Shown one piece after another: positions 15,085 through 22,626 of a stretch of DNA of 64,000 nucleotides. How positions within the stretch are numbered: the stretch's first letter is position 1; every line of letters starts with the position of its first letter. The translations under genes and the position numbers were made by a program. The stretch covers positions 124,001 to 188,000 of the forward strand of contig NZ_RAQQ01000005.1 in NCBI RefSeq assembly GCF_003610785.1, written 5' to 3'. The stretch is from Micromonospora globbae. GTDB lineage: Bacteria; Actinomycetota; Actinomycetes; Mycobacteriales; Micromonosporaceae. The notes beneath the pieces were generated by a model. It was not told where the DNA came from. It was given only the letters and a program-made list of their open reading frames with translations, and made no database searches.

Positions 15085-16221
15085 ATGAGGGCAGTGGTGT
15101 ACCAGGGGCCGCGCGACGTCACGGTGACCGAGGTCGAGGACCCGCGCATCGAGCACCCGAACGACGTCATCGTCAAGATCACGACCACGGCGATCTGCGG
15201 TTCGGACCTGCACATGTACGAGGGCCGCACGGCCGCCGAGCCGGGCATCGTCTTCGGCCACGAGAACATGGGCGTCATCGTCGAGACCGGTCCCGGCGTC
15301 GTGAGTCTGCGCACCGGCGACCGGGTCTCCATGCCGTTCAACGTGGCCTGCGGCTTCTGCCGCAACTGCCGGGAGGGCAAGACCGGCTTCTGCCTCACGG
15401 TGAACCCGGGCTTCGCGGGCGGCGCCTACGGCTACGTGTCGATGGGGCCCTACCGGGGCGGGCAGGCGGAGTACCTGCGGGTGCCGTTCGCCGACTTCAA
15501 CTGCCTGAAGCTGCCGCCCGGGACGGAGCACGAGAACGACTTCGCGATGCTCGCCGACATCTTCCCCACGGGCTACCACGGCGTGGCGATGACCGGGCTG
15601 CTCCCGGGCGAGAACATCACGGTCATGGGTGGTGGGCCGGTCGGTCTGATGGCGGCGTACTCCGCGATCATCATGGGCGCGGCCCAGGTCTTCGTGGTGG
15701 ACCGGGTGCCGGACCGGCTCCGCCTGGCCGAGTCCATCGGCGCGATCCCCGTCGACTTCAGCAAGGGCGACCCGGTCGAGCAGATCCGGGGGCGGACGGA
15801 CGGGGTCGGCACCGACAAGGGCGTGGACGCGGTGGGCTACCAGGCGTCCGCGCCGAGCGGCGAGGAGCAGCCGGCGCTGGTGCTGAACACACTGGTCGAC
15901 GTGGTGCGCGCGACGGGCACGATCGGCGTGATCGGGCTGTACCTGGCGGAGGACCCGGGCGCGCCGGACCCGCACTCGGGCCGTGGTGAGCTGCTGTTCA
16001 AGGTCGGGAAGTTCTTCGAGAAGGGCCTGCGGATGGGCACCGGGCAGGCCAACGTCAAGGCGTACAACGAGCACCTGCGGAACCTCATCGTGGCCGGGCG
16101 GGCGACGCCGAGCTTCGTGGTCAGCAAGGAACTGCCGCTGGACGCGGCGCCGGAGGCGTACGAGCGCTTCGACCGGCGCGAGGAGGGCTACTCGAAGGTC
16201 GTGCTCAAGCCCGCCGCGTGA
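15085..16221 (+). CDS. Glutathione-independent formaldehyde dehydrogenase-like zinc alcohol dehydrogenase
   Basis: A 378-residue medium-chain dehydrogenase of the FDH_like group. The catalytic zinc ligands are in AICGSDLHM (Cys38) and GHENMG (His59/Glu60). The structural zinc is held by Cys89, Cys92, Cys95 and Cys103 (ACGFCRNCREGKTGFC). The NAD-binding loop is VMGGGPVGLMAAYSA. Long inserts around FPTGYHGV and the later GVDAVGYQAS match the Pseudomonas formaldehyde dismutase/dehydrogenase type rather than simple alcohol dehydrogenases. It would oxidise formaldehyde or a small aldehyde using NAD. Confidence 0.9.
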   Translation: MRAVVYQGPRDVTVTEVEDPRIEHPNDVIVKITTTAICGSDLHMYEGRTAAEPGIVFGHENMGVIVETGPGVVSLRTGDRVSMPFNVACGFCRNCREGKTGFCLTVNPGFAGGAYGYVSMGPYRGGQAEYLRVPFADFNCLKLPPGTEHENDFAMLADIFPTGYHGVAMTGLLPGENITVMGGGPVGLMAAYSAIIMGAAQVFVVDRVPDRLRLAESIGAIPVDFSKGDPVEQIRGRTDGVGTDKGVDAVGYQASAPSGEEQPALVLNTLVDVVRATGTIGVIGLYLAEDPGAPDPHSGRGELLFKVGKFFEKGLRMGTGQANVKAYNEHLRNLIVAGRATPSFVVSKELPLDAAPEAYERFDRREEGYSKVVLKPAA

Positions 16222-16329
16222 GCGGACTCCCGCCGCCAGCCGCCGCCGACCGGGTCGTACGGTGGGGGCGGCCGGAATGATCGGTGGGCGCCCGGGTAGG
16301 GCGGACGGGGACACCGGGAGGAGACATCG

Positions 16330-17346
16330 ATGAAAGCGATCGTGTACGAGCGGACCGGTGACCCGTCCGTGCTCCAGCTGGTCGAGCGGCCGGTGCCCGA
16401 GCCGGGGCCCGGCGAGGTGCTGGTCCGGCTGGCCGTGTCCGGTGTGAACCCCACCGACTGGAAGGCGCGGCGGCTCTGGCCGATGCCGCCCGAGGGATGG
16501 CAGATCCCGGGGCAGGACGGGGCCGGCGTCATCGAGGCGGTCGGCGAGGGCGTCGACCAGATCCTCATCGGCGAGCGGGTCTGGCTGTGGGAGGCCGCCT
16601 GGCAGCGGCCGTGGGGCACCGCAACCGAGTACACGGTGGTGCCGGTGCGGCACGCGGTGAGCCTCGGCAGCGCCTCGTTCGACCTGGGCGCCTGCCTCGG
16701 CATCCCGTTCCTCACCGCGCACCGCTGCCTCACGGCCGGCGAGTACATGCCCGAGCGGCTGCACGCCGGCGCGCTGAGCGACCACACCGTGCTGGTCCAG
16801 GGCGGGGCGGGCGCCGTCGGCAACGCGGCGATCCAGCTCGCCCGCTGGGCGGACGCCTGCGTGGTCGCCACGGTGAGCAGTGCGGAGAAGGCGCAGCTCG
16901 CGGCGGCCGCGGGCGCCTCCTACGTCATCAACTACCGGGAACAGGACGTGGTCGAGGAGGTCCGCAAGATCGCGCCCGACGGGGTGCACACGATCGTCGA
17001 GGTCGCCCCGGCCGCCAACGCGGCCGTCGACGCGCAGATCCTGCACAACGGCGGCGCGGTCTGCGTCTACGCCGACGAGGGCGGCAGCGACGTCACGATC
17101 CCCGTCCGGCCGTCGATGATGCCGAACGCCCGGTGGCAGTTCGTGCTCGTCTACTCGGAGCCGAAGGCCGCCAAAGCGCAGGCCATCGTGGACGTGTCCG
17201 CGGCGGTCGCCCAGGGCGCCGTCCGGGTGGGCGAGGAGGCGGGGCTGCCGCTGCACCACCACCCGCTCACCGCGACCGCCGCCGCCCACCAGGCGGTGGA
17301 GAACGGGGTGGTCGGCAAGGTGCTGATCACCACGAGCGAAGGGTGA
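16330..17346 (+). CDS. NADPH:quinone oxidoreductase-like MDR dehydrogenase
   Basis: A 338-residue zeta-crystallin-like member of the medium-chain dehydrogenase family. The GroES-like part carries VLVRLAVSGVNPTDWKARR and PGQDGAGVIEAVGEGV. The cofactor site is VLVQGGAGAVGNAAIQLARW, followed by AGASYVINYREQD. The zinc-binding cysteine clusters of alcohol dehydrogenases are absent, as expected for quinone reductases that use NADPH. GGAGGAG is 6 bases upstream of the ATG. It is in the same orientation as the preceding dehydrogenase, 108 bases away. Confidence 0.9.
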   Translation: MKAIVYERTGDPSVLQLVERPVPEPGPGEVLVRLAVSGVNPTDWKARRLWPMPPEGWQIPGQDGAGVIEAVGEGVDQILIGERVWLWEAAWQRPWGTATEYTVVPVRHAVSLGSASFDLGACLGIPFLTAHRCLTAGEYMPERLHAGALSDHTVLVQGGAGAVGNAAIQLARWADACVVATVSSAEKAQLAAAAGASYVINYREQDVVEEVRKIAPDGVHTIVEVAPAANAAVDAQILHNGGAVCVYADEGGSDVTIPVRPSMMPNARWQFVLVYSEPKAAKAQAIVDVSAAVAQGAVRVGEEAGLPLHHHPLTATAAAHQAVENGVVGKVLITTSEG

Positions 17347-17445
17347 CGCCGGGCGCAGCGGATCCCACCAGGAGATTTCGCCGTCATCGGGACAGAGGCG
17401 AACAACTTTCGCAATAATGGTCGTGCGGGTCGCCCCGCAGAGAAG

Positions 17446-17482
17446 GGGCGGCCCCGGCGCGGTGCGAACGCCGGGGCCGCCC
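17446..17482. terminator. Strong bidirectional hairpin terminator
   Basis: GGGCGGCCCCGGCG (17446-17459) pairs perfectly with CGCCGGGGCCGCCC (17469-17482) over 14 bp with a 9-base loop. It stands between the convergent dehydrogenase and acyl-CoA ligase genes and probably ends both messages. Confidence 0.8.
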
Positions 17483-17545
17483 TCGGGGAGGTAGGTCTCG
17501 GGAGGAGCTCTCCTACCCGTACAGGCGTCAGCCCGCGGGGAAACG

Positions 17546-19183
17546 TTACGGGGCGGTCAGCTCTCGCACGGTGAGTTTTCCCTCCGCGTACCGCGAACGG
17601 ACGACCTTCTTGTCGAACTTGCCGACGCTCGTCTTCGGCACCGCGTCGATGAAGGCCCACCGCTCCGGCAGCTGCCAGCGGGCCACCGAGGCGGACAGGA
17701 AGTCCCGCAGCTCCTCGACGGTCACCGAGGCGCCCTCGCGGACCACGACCGTCGCCAGCGGCCGCTCGTCCCAGCGCTCGTCCGGCACACCGACCACACA
17801 GGCCTCCAGCACGGCCGGGTGCGCCATCAGGGCGTTCTCCAGCTCCACCGACGAGATCCACTCACCGCCGGACTTGATGACGTCCTTCGCCCGGTCGGTG
17901 AGCGTGATGAAACCGTCCGGTGAGAGCGTCCCCACGTCGCCCGTACGCAGCCAGCCGTCGCGGAACTTATCCTCGTCCGGCGTCTCGTCGCCCACGTACC
18001 GTGCGGTCACCCACGGCCCGCGGACCTCGAGTTCCCCCACGGACGTGCCGTCGGCGGGCAGCGGCTCCCCCGCGGGCCCGACGATGCGCGCCTCCACACC
18101 GGCCGGCACCCGGCCCTGCGTGTAGCGGTAACGCCACGCCTCCTCGGCCGTCAGCCCGGCCGGCGGCCGGGACACCGACCCCAGCGGCGACATCTCCGTC
18201 ATCCCCCAGGCGTGGATGACCTCGATGCCGTGCCGCTCGGCGAACGCGTGCATGAGCGCCGGCGGGCAGGCCGAGCCGCCCACGATGACCTCCTTCAGCG
18301 AGGAGGTGTCCACCTCGTGACCGTCCAGGTAGGCCAGCAGGTCGGTCCAGATGGTCGGCACCGCGCCCGCCAGGGTGGGCCGCTCGGCGGCGATCATCTC
18401 GGCGATCGGCGCGGCCTGGAGGAAGCGGTCCGGCATGATCAGCGAGGCGCCGGAGATGAAGGCCGCGTACGGCAGCCCCCAGGACATCGCGTGGAACATC
18501 GGCACGATGGCCAACTCCCGGTCGCCGGGGCCGAGCCCGAAGCCCTCCGGCATGCACACCTGGAGGGAGTGCAGGTAGATCGAGCGGTGCGAGTACGCGA
18601 CGCCCTTCGGGTTGCCCGTCGTCCCCGAGGTGTAGCAGAGCGCCGCGGCGTCCCGCTCGTCCACCTGCGGCCAGTCGTACGTCTCGGGCCGGCCCGCGAC
18701 CAGGTCGTCCCAGCGGTGCACGGTGATCCGGTCGCCGGCCGCCTCCACCAGCGGGGCGGGATCGCCACCGCCGACCACCACCACGTGCCGGACCGTCGTC
18801 ATCGCCCCGATCGCCCGCGCCAGCAGCGGGATCAGCGTGGTGTCGACCAGCACCACCCGGTCCTCGGCGTGGTTGGCGATGTAGGCGACCTGGTCCGGGA
18901 AGAGGCGGATGTTCAGGGTGTGCAGCACGGCGCCCATGCTGGGCACCGCGAAGTACGCGACCAGGTGCTCGTTGTTGTTCCACATGAACGTGGCCACCCG
19001 CTCGTCGCCGGTCACGCCGCACTCGGCGCGCAACCCGTGGGCCAGCCTCGCGGCGGCCCGGCCGACCTCGGCGTACGACATCCGGCGCGGTTCCGCGCCG
19101 GTCCACGTGACCACCTCGGCGGTGCCGTGCACGGTGGAGCCGTGATCGAGGATCCGGGAGACCTGGAGAGGGGCGTCCATCAT
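17546..19183 (-). CDS. Long-chain acyl-CoA synthetase (AMP-binding)
   Basis: A 545-residue ANL-superfamily ligase that activates a fatty or aryl acid with ATP and joins it to CoA. The phosphate loop is CYTSGTTGNPKGVAYSHRS, the aromatic/acid region is IHAWGMTEMSPLG, and the hinge is GWLRTGDVGTLSPDG. The C-terminal domain has DRAKDVIKSGGEWISSVELE and the catalytic lysine in KTSVGKFDKK. It resembles the medium-to-long chain FadD group. GGAG lies 4 and 7 bases from the two adjacent ATG codons; I used the first. The gene is divergent from the NUDIX gene. Confidence 0.93.
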   Translation of the reverse strand: MMDAPLQVSRILDHGSTVHGTAEVVTWTGAEPRRMSYAEVGRAAARLAHGLRAECGVTGDERVATFMWNNNEHLVAYFAVPSMGAVLHTLNIRLFPDQVAYIANHAEDRVVLVDTTLIPLLARAIGAMTTVRHVVVVGGGDPAPLVEAAGDRITVHRWDDLVAGRPETYDWPQVDERDAAALCYTSGTTGNPKGVAYSHRSIYLHSLQVCMPEGFGLGPGDRELAIVPMFHAMSWGLPYAAFISGASLIMPDRFLQAAPIAEMIAAERPTLAGAVPTIWTDLLAYLDGHEVDTSSLKEVIVGGSACPPALMHAFAERHGIEVIHAWGMTEMSPLGSVSRPPAGLTAEEAWRYRYTQGRVPAGVEARIVGPAGEPLPADGTSVGELEVRGPWVTARYVGDETPDEDKFRDGWLRTGDVGTLSPDGFITLTDRAKDVIKSGGEWISSVELENALMAHPAVLEACVVGVPDERWDERPLATVVVREGASVTVEELRDFLSASVARWQLPERWAFIDAVPKTSVGKFDKKVVRSRYAEGKLTVRELTAP

Positions 19184-19266
19184 CGTGCTCCGCATGGGTG
19201 ACAAGCTAGTGGCGCCGGTCACACCTTGGGAACCCCGGAAACCCCGTCGCCCCGGGCCGTGCCTCG

Positions 19267-19272
19267 TAGATT
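19267..19272 (+). promoter_or_regulatory. Leaderless -10 box for the NUDIX gene
   Basis: TAGATT stands six bases before the GTG of the NUDIX gene. There is no ribosome binding site, and no obvious -35 element is seen. Confidence 0.5.
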
Positions 19273-19278
19273 GTCCGG

Positions 19279-19770
19279 GTGAGCATCTCCTGGGCCGATT
19301 CGTACGTGGGGCAACTGCGCGCGCTGGCCGGGGACCGGACGCTGATGTTCGTCGGTGCCCGCGCGGTGGTGCGTGACAACGCGGGGCGCGTCCTGCTGAT
19401 CCGCCGGTCGGACAACGGCCAGTGGGCGATGCCCGCCGGCGCCATGGAGCTGGGCGAGTCGATCGCCGACTGCGCCGTCCGCGAGGTACGCGAGGAGACC
19501 GGGCTGCGGGCGCTGCGGGTGAGCGCCTTCGCCCTCTACACCGGCCCGGACCGTACGCACACCAACATGTACGGGCACACGTACCAGATCTTCACGACGG
19601 CCTTCCGGGTCGAGGAGTGGGACGGGACGCTCTCCCGGGTGACCGACGAGACCACCGACGCCGGCTTCTTCCACCGCGACCAGTTCCCGGGGCCGCTCTC
19701 CCCCTCGGTGCCCGAGACCCTGGCCGACCTCGACGTCTTCGAACAGACGAACCGGCTCATCCTGAAGTGA
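19279..19770 (+). CDS. NUDIX hydrolase
   Basis: A 163-residue NUDIX pyrophosphohydrolase. The Nudix box (residues 54-76, GAMELGE, seven residues, then REVREETGL) fits GX5EX7REUXEEXGU without deviation. The N-terminal strand RTLMFVGARAVVRDNAGRVLLIRRSDNGQWAMP is typical of ADP-ribose or NADH-like hydrolases in actinobacteria. The tail GFFHRDQFPGPLSPSVPETLADL resembles GDP-mannose/ADP-sugar types, so the substrate remains open. A leaderless GTG start is indicated by the upstream TAGATT. Confidence 0.92.
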   Translation: MSISWADSYVGQLRALAGDRTLMFVGARAVVRDNAGRVLLIRRSDNGQWAMPAGAMELGESIADCAVREVREETGLRALRVSAFALYTGPDRTHTNMYGHTYQIFTTAFRVEEWDGTLSRVTDETTDAGFFHRDQFPGPLSPSVPETLADLDVFEQTNRLILK

Positions 19771-19848
19771 GCCCTCCGCCCGCGCGACGGGGCGTGGCTG
19801 AGCGGCCGGCTGTGGCACGCCCCGCCGTTCAACCGGGGGCGGCCGACA

Positions 19849-19961
19849 GATCGCCCGGGCGGGCCGGGGCGGAGGCCGACCGATCGCCCGGGCGGGCCGG
19901 GGCGGAGGCCGACCGATCGCCCGGGCGGGCCGGGGCGGAGGCCGACCGATCGCCCGGGCCG
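19849..19961. repeat. 33-bp GC-rich tandem repeat, about 3.4 copies
   Basis: Three near-perfect 33-base units begin at 19849, 19882 and 19915, each starting GATCGCCCGGGC and ending GGAGGCCGACC. A partial fourth starts at 19948. The array lies in the 243-base space between the convergent NUDIX and DHA2 genes. The unit length is a multiple of three, but no credible gene contains it. Confidence 0.9.
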
Positions 19962-20013
19962 GGTACGGCCGGCCTCCGTCCCGGCGGGCGAGGCCGGCCC
20001 GGCCCGGGCGCGG

Positions 20014-21690
20014 TCAGAGCATCGTCTGGGACTTCGCCTCCATCTCGGCGGCGGCCTCGTCCTTCGACTCCCGCGTGAGCGGCTTGCCGCCCGGGGCCGC
20101 CGCCTTGCCACCCAGCGGGTCCGCGCCGCCGGTGGCACCCTGCGGTCCGGTGCCCCGCAGCTGCGCGTTCGGCATGGCGAGGGTGACCAGCACCGCGGCG
20201 ATGGCGATGAGCCCGGCGGTCAGGAAGACCATGTGCAGGCCCTCCACGAACGAACTCTGGATGGCCGCGCGGACCGGGCCCGGCAGGGCCAGGATGGTGG
20301 CCGGGTCGTTGATCGAGATGTTCGCGCCGCCGCTGGCACGGACGGCCGCCTGCTCGGCCGGCGGGAGCTGGGCGATCGCGCCGGGCAGCCGGCTGGACAG
20401 CTCGGTGGCGAGGCGCGAGGAGAGCACCGCGCCGAGGATGGCCACCCCGAACGAACCGCCGAGCGACCGGAAGAACGTCGCCGAGGACGTGCCGGCGCCC
20501 AGGTCCCGCATCGAGACGGCGTTCTGCACGGCGAGGATCAGCGACTGCATGCAGAGGCCCAGCCCCACGCCGATGACCACCATGAACCCGAACGCCGTCC
20601 AGAGCGAGCTGTCGACGTGCAACTGGGTGAAGAGCAGCATCCCGGCGAGCAGGACGGCCGAGCCGATCACCGGGAACCACTTGTACCGGCCGATCCGGCT
20701 CATCGCCCGGCCGGTGAGGACCGAGGTCACGATGATGCCGGCCATCATCGGCAGCATGAGCAGACCGCTCTGGGTGGGCGAGGCGCCCTTGACGATCTGG
20801 AGGTAGAGCGGGATGAAGATGATCGACCCGAACATCACCAGACCGAGCACGAACCCCGCGCCGTTGGCCAGGGCGAACGTGCGGTTGCGGAACAGCCGCA
20901 GCGGCAGGATGGGCTCGGCGACCCGGGCCTCCTGGAGCAGGAACAGCACACCCAGCACGGCGCCGGCCGCGAAGAGGCCGAGGATCACGCCGGACCCCCA
21001 GGCGAACTCGTTGCCGCCCCAGCTGAGCGCCAGCAGCAGGCTGCTCACCCCGGCCACCAGCAGCGCCGCGCCGAGCCAGTCGATGGCGTGCTTACGGCGC
21101 TGGAACGGCACCAGCCGCATGACGTGGTAGCAGACCACGATGGCCAGCAACGCCAACGGGACGTTGATGTAGAAGATCCACCGCCAGTTGGTCTCCGCGA
21201 AGTACCCACCGACCAGCGGGCCGGCCACCGACGAGATGCCGAAGACCGCGCCGAAGAGACCCTGGTAGCGACCGCGGTCTCGCGGCGACACCACGTCCGA
21301 GATGATCGTGAACGCGAGCGTCATGAGGCCACCGGCGCCCAGACCTTGGATGCCCCGCGTGATGATCAGCTGGGTCATGTTCTGGGACAGCCCGGCCAGC
21401 AACGACCCGAGCAGGAACGTGCCGATCGAGAACAGGAAGACCGGACGCCGCCCGAACAGGTCGGCCATCTTGCCGTACAGCGGGGTCGACGCGGTCGAGG
21501 CGAGCAGGTACGCCGTCACCACCCACGAGTAGTGGTTGATGCCGCCCAGCTCGCCGACGATGGTCGGCAGGGCGGTACCGACGATGGTCTGGTCCAGTGC
21601 CGCCAGCAGCATGCCCGTCATCAGGCCGAGCATGAGCAGGCGGATCTGCCGGCTGTTCAGTACCGGTGCGGCATGCGTCTCCGTGGTCAC
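20014..21690 (-). CDS. MFS multidrug exporter, DHA2 (14-TM) family
   Basis: A 558-residue drug:H+ antiporter with about 14 membrane helices. Motif A (LYGKMADLFGRRPVFLFSI), motif C-like GPLVGGYFAETNWRWIFYINVPL and the DHA2 opening LDQTIVGTALPTIVGELGG are present. It is related to EmrB/QacA-type pumps. A hydrophilic tail of about 50 residues (GGADPLGGKAAAPGGKPL, ending KSQTML) follows the last helix. I chose the GTG giving VTTETHAAPVL because GAAGAAGGG precedes it; a GTG six codons upstream lacks such a site. No TetR or MarR regulator is adjacent, so its control is unclear. Confidence 0.92.
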   Translation of the reverse strand: MTTETHAAPVLNSRQIRLLMLGLMTGMLLAALDQTIVGTALPTIVGELGGINHYSWVVTAYLLASTASTPLYGKMADLFGRRPVFLFSIGTFLLGSLLAGLSQNMTQLIITRGIQGLGAGGLMTLAFTIISDVVSPRDRGRYQGLFGAVFGISSVAGPLVGGYFAETNWRWIFYINVPLALLAIVVCYHVMRLVPFQRRKHAIDWLGAALLVAGVSSLLLALSWGGNEFAWGSGVILGLFAAGAVLGVLFLLQEARVAEPILPLRLFRNRTFALANGAGFVLGLVMFGSIIFIPLYLQIVKGASPTQSGLLMLPMMAGIIVTSVLTGRAMSRIGRYKWFPVIGSAVLLAGMLLFTQLHVDSSLWTAFGFMVVIGVGLGLCMQSLILAVQNAVSMRDLGAGTSSATFFRSLGGSFGVAILGAVLSSRLATELSSRLPGAIAQLPPAEQAAVRASGGANISINDPATILALPGPVRAAIQSSFVEGLHMVFLTAGLIAIAAVLVTLAMPNAQLRGTGPQGATGGADPLGGKAAAPGGKPLTRESKDEAAAEMEAKSQTML

Positions 21691-21763
21691 CCGCCCTTCT
21701 TCCCCCACGCACGGGCAGCCATGCTCGCCCCGCCCAAACTCCTCGCGCCCCGGCCCCCGCTCT

Positions 21764-21832
21764 CCCCGGTGATCATGAGGTTGGCGGGGCTATGGGAGAT
21801 CGAACTCGCCGCTAACCTCATGATCACCGGGG
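21764..21832. repeat. Intergenic palindrome (GATCATGAGGTT family), copy 1
   Basis: CCCCGGTGATCATGAGGTT (21764-21782) is the perfect reverse complement of 21814-21832, a 19-bp stem with a 31-base loop. A second copy of the same stem core is at 36371-36433. It lies between the start of the DHA2 exporter gene and the end of the PfpI gene, both on the minus strand. Confidence 0.85.
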
Positions 21833-21898
21833 TCGGGCGGGGGCCGAGGGGGGCCGGGGGGCCGGGGCGGGGCCGGGGGGTCGGGGTTGGGCGGTGGG

Positions 21899-22447
21899 TC
21901 AGTGGGGGCCTTCGGCGAACTCTTCGACGATCTTGGCGCAGAAGGCCGGGAGGTCGTCCGGCTTGCGGCTGCTCACCAGACCGTTGTCGGTGACGCAGGG
22001 CTCGTCCACCCAGGTGGCGCCCGCGTTCACGAGGTCGGTGCGCAGGCTCGGCCAGGAGGTGATCCGGCGCCCGCGCACCACGTCCGCCTCGACCAGCGTC
22101 CACGGACCGTGGCAGATCACCCCGACCGGCTTGCCGGCGTCGAAGAACGCCCGGACGAAACGGACCGCGTCCGGGTCCGTACGCAGGAAGTCCGGGTTCG
22201 CCACACCGCCCGGCAGCACCAGGCCGTCGTACCGGCCGGCGTCCGCCTCGGCGACGGTCACGTCGACGTCGTACGGCTTGGAGGGGTCGAGGTGGTTGAA
22301 GGCCCGGATGGTGCCCGGCTTGAGCGAGACCAGCTCGGCCGTGGCGCCGGCCTTCTCCACCGCCTCGCGCGGCTGGACGTACTCGACCTCCTCCACGCCG
22401 TCCGCGGCGAGGAAGGCGATCCGCTTGCCCTGAAGTGTCGTTGCCAT
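21899..22447 (-). CDS. DJ-1/PfpI family protein
   Basis: A 182-residue DJ-1/PfpI (type 1 glutamine amidotransferase-like) protein. The nucleophile elbow is GVICHGPWTLVEA (Cys112-His113), and the conserved acid is in ADGVEEVEY. The segment RRITSWPSLRTDLVNAGATWVDEP is typical of the bacterial YhbO/PfpI group. That group is linked to stress resistance and deglycase or chaperone activity, although the deglycase claim is disputed. The ATG has GGAGAGGAG about 10 bases upstream. It is divergent from the heptose-type gene. Confidence 0.92.
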   Translation of the reverse strand: MATTLQGKRIAFLAADGVEEVEYVQPREAVEKAGATAELVSLKPGTIRAFNHLDPSKPYDVDVTVAEADAGRYDGLVLPGGVANPDFLRTDPDAVRFVRAFFDAGKPVGVICHGPWTLVEADVVRGRRITSWPSLRTDLVNAGATWVDEPCVTDNGLVSSRKPDDLPAFCAKIVEEFAEGPH

Positions 22448-22626
22448 CTCGATGCATCTCCTCTCCGGGGGTACGTCTGGATCGTGCCCGGGACGGACCG
22501 GGCGAAACGCACATCGGCGTGACACCGACCACCTGCGCGACCGGCGAGCGGAGAGGACCGAGCGGACCGACGGGGGCCGGACGGCCGCCATGTTTGACCC
22601 ATCGGGCCGGGGGGATCCCGGAAGGC

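Noticed and set aside
14824..17289. An 821-codon frame on the minus strand
   Set aside because: It lies opposite the HAD and two dehydrogenase genes; composition is typical of antisense GC-rich frames and no motif is visible.
19849..19961. CRISPR array
   Set aside because: The units are directly tandem without spacers, so this is a tandem repeat only.
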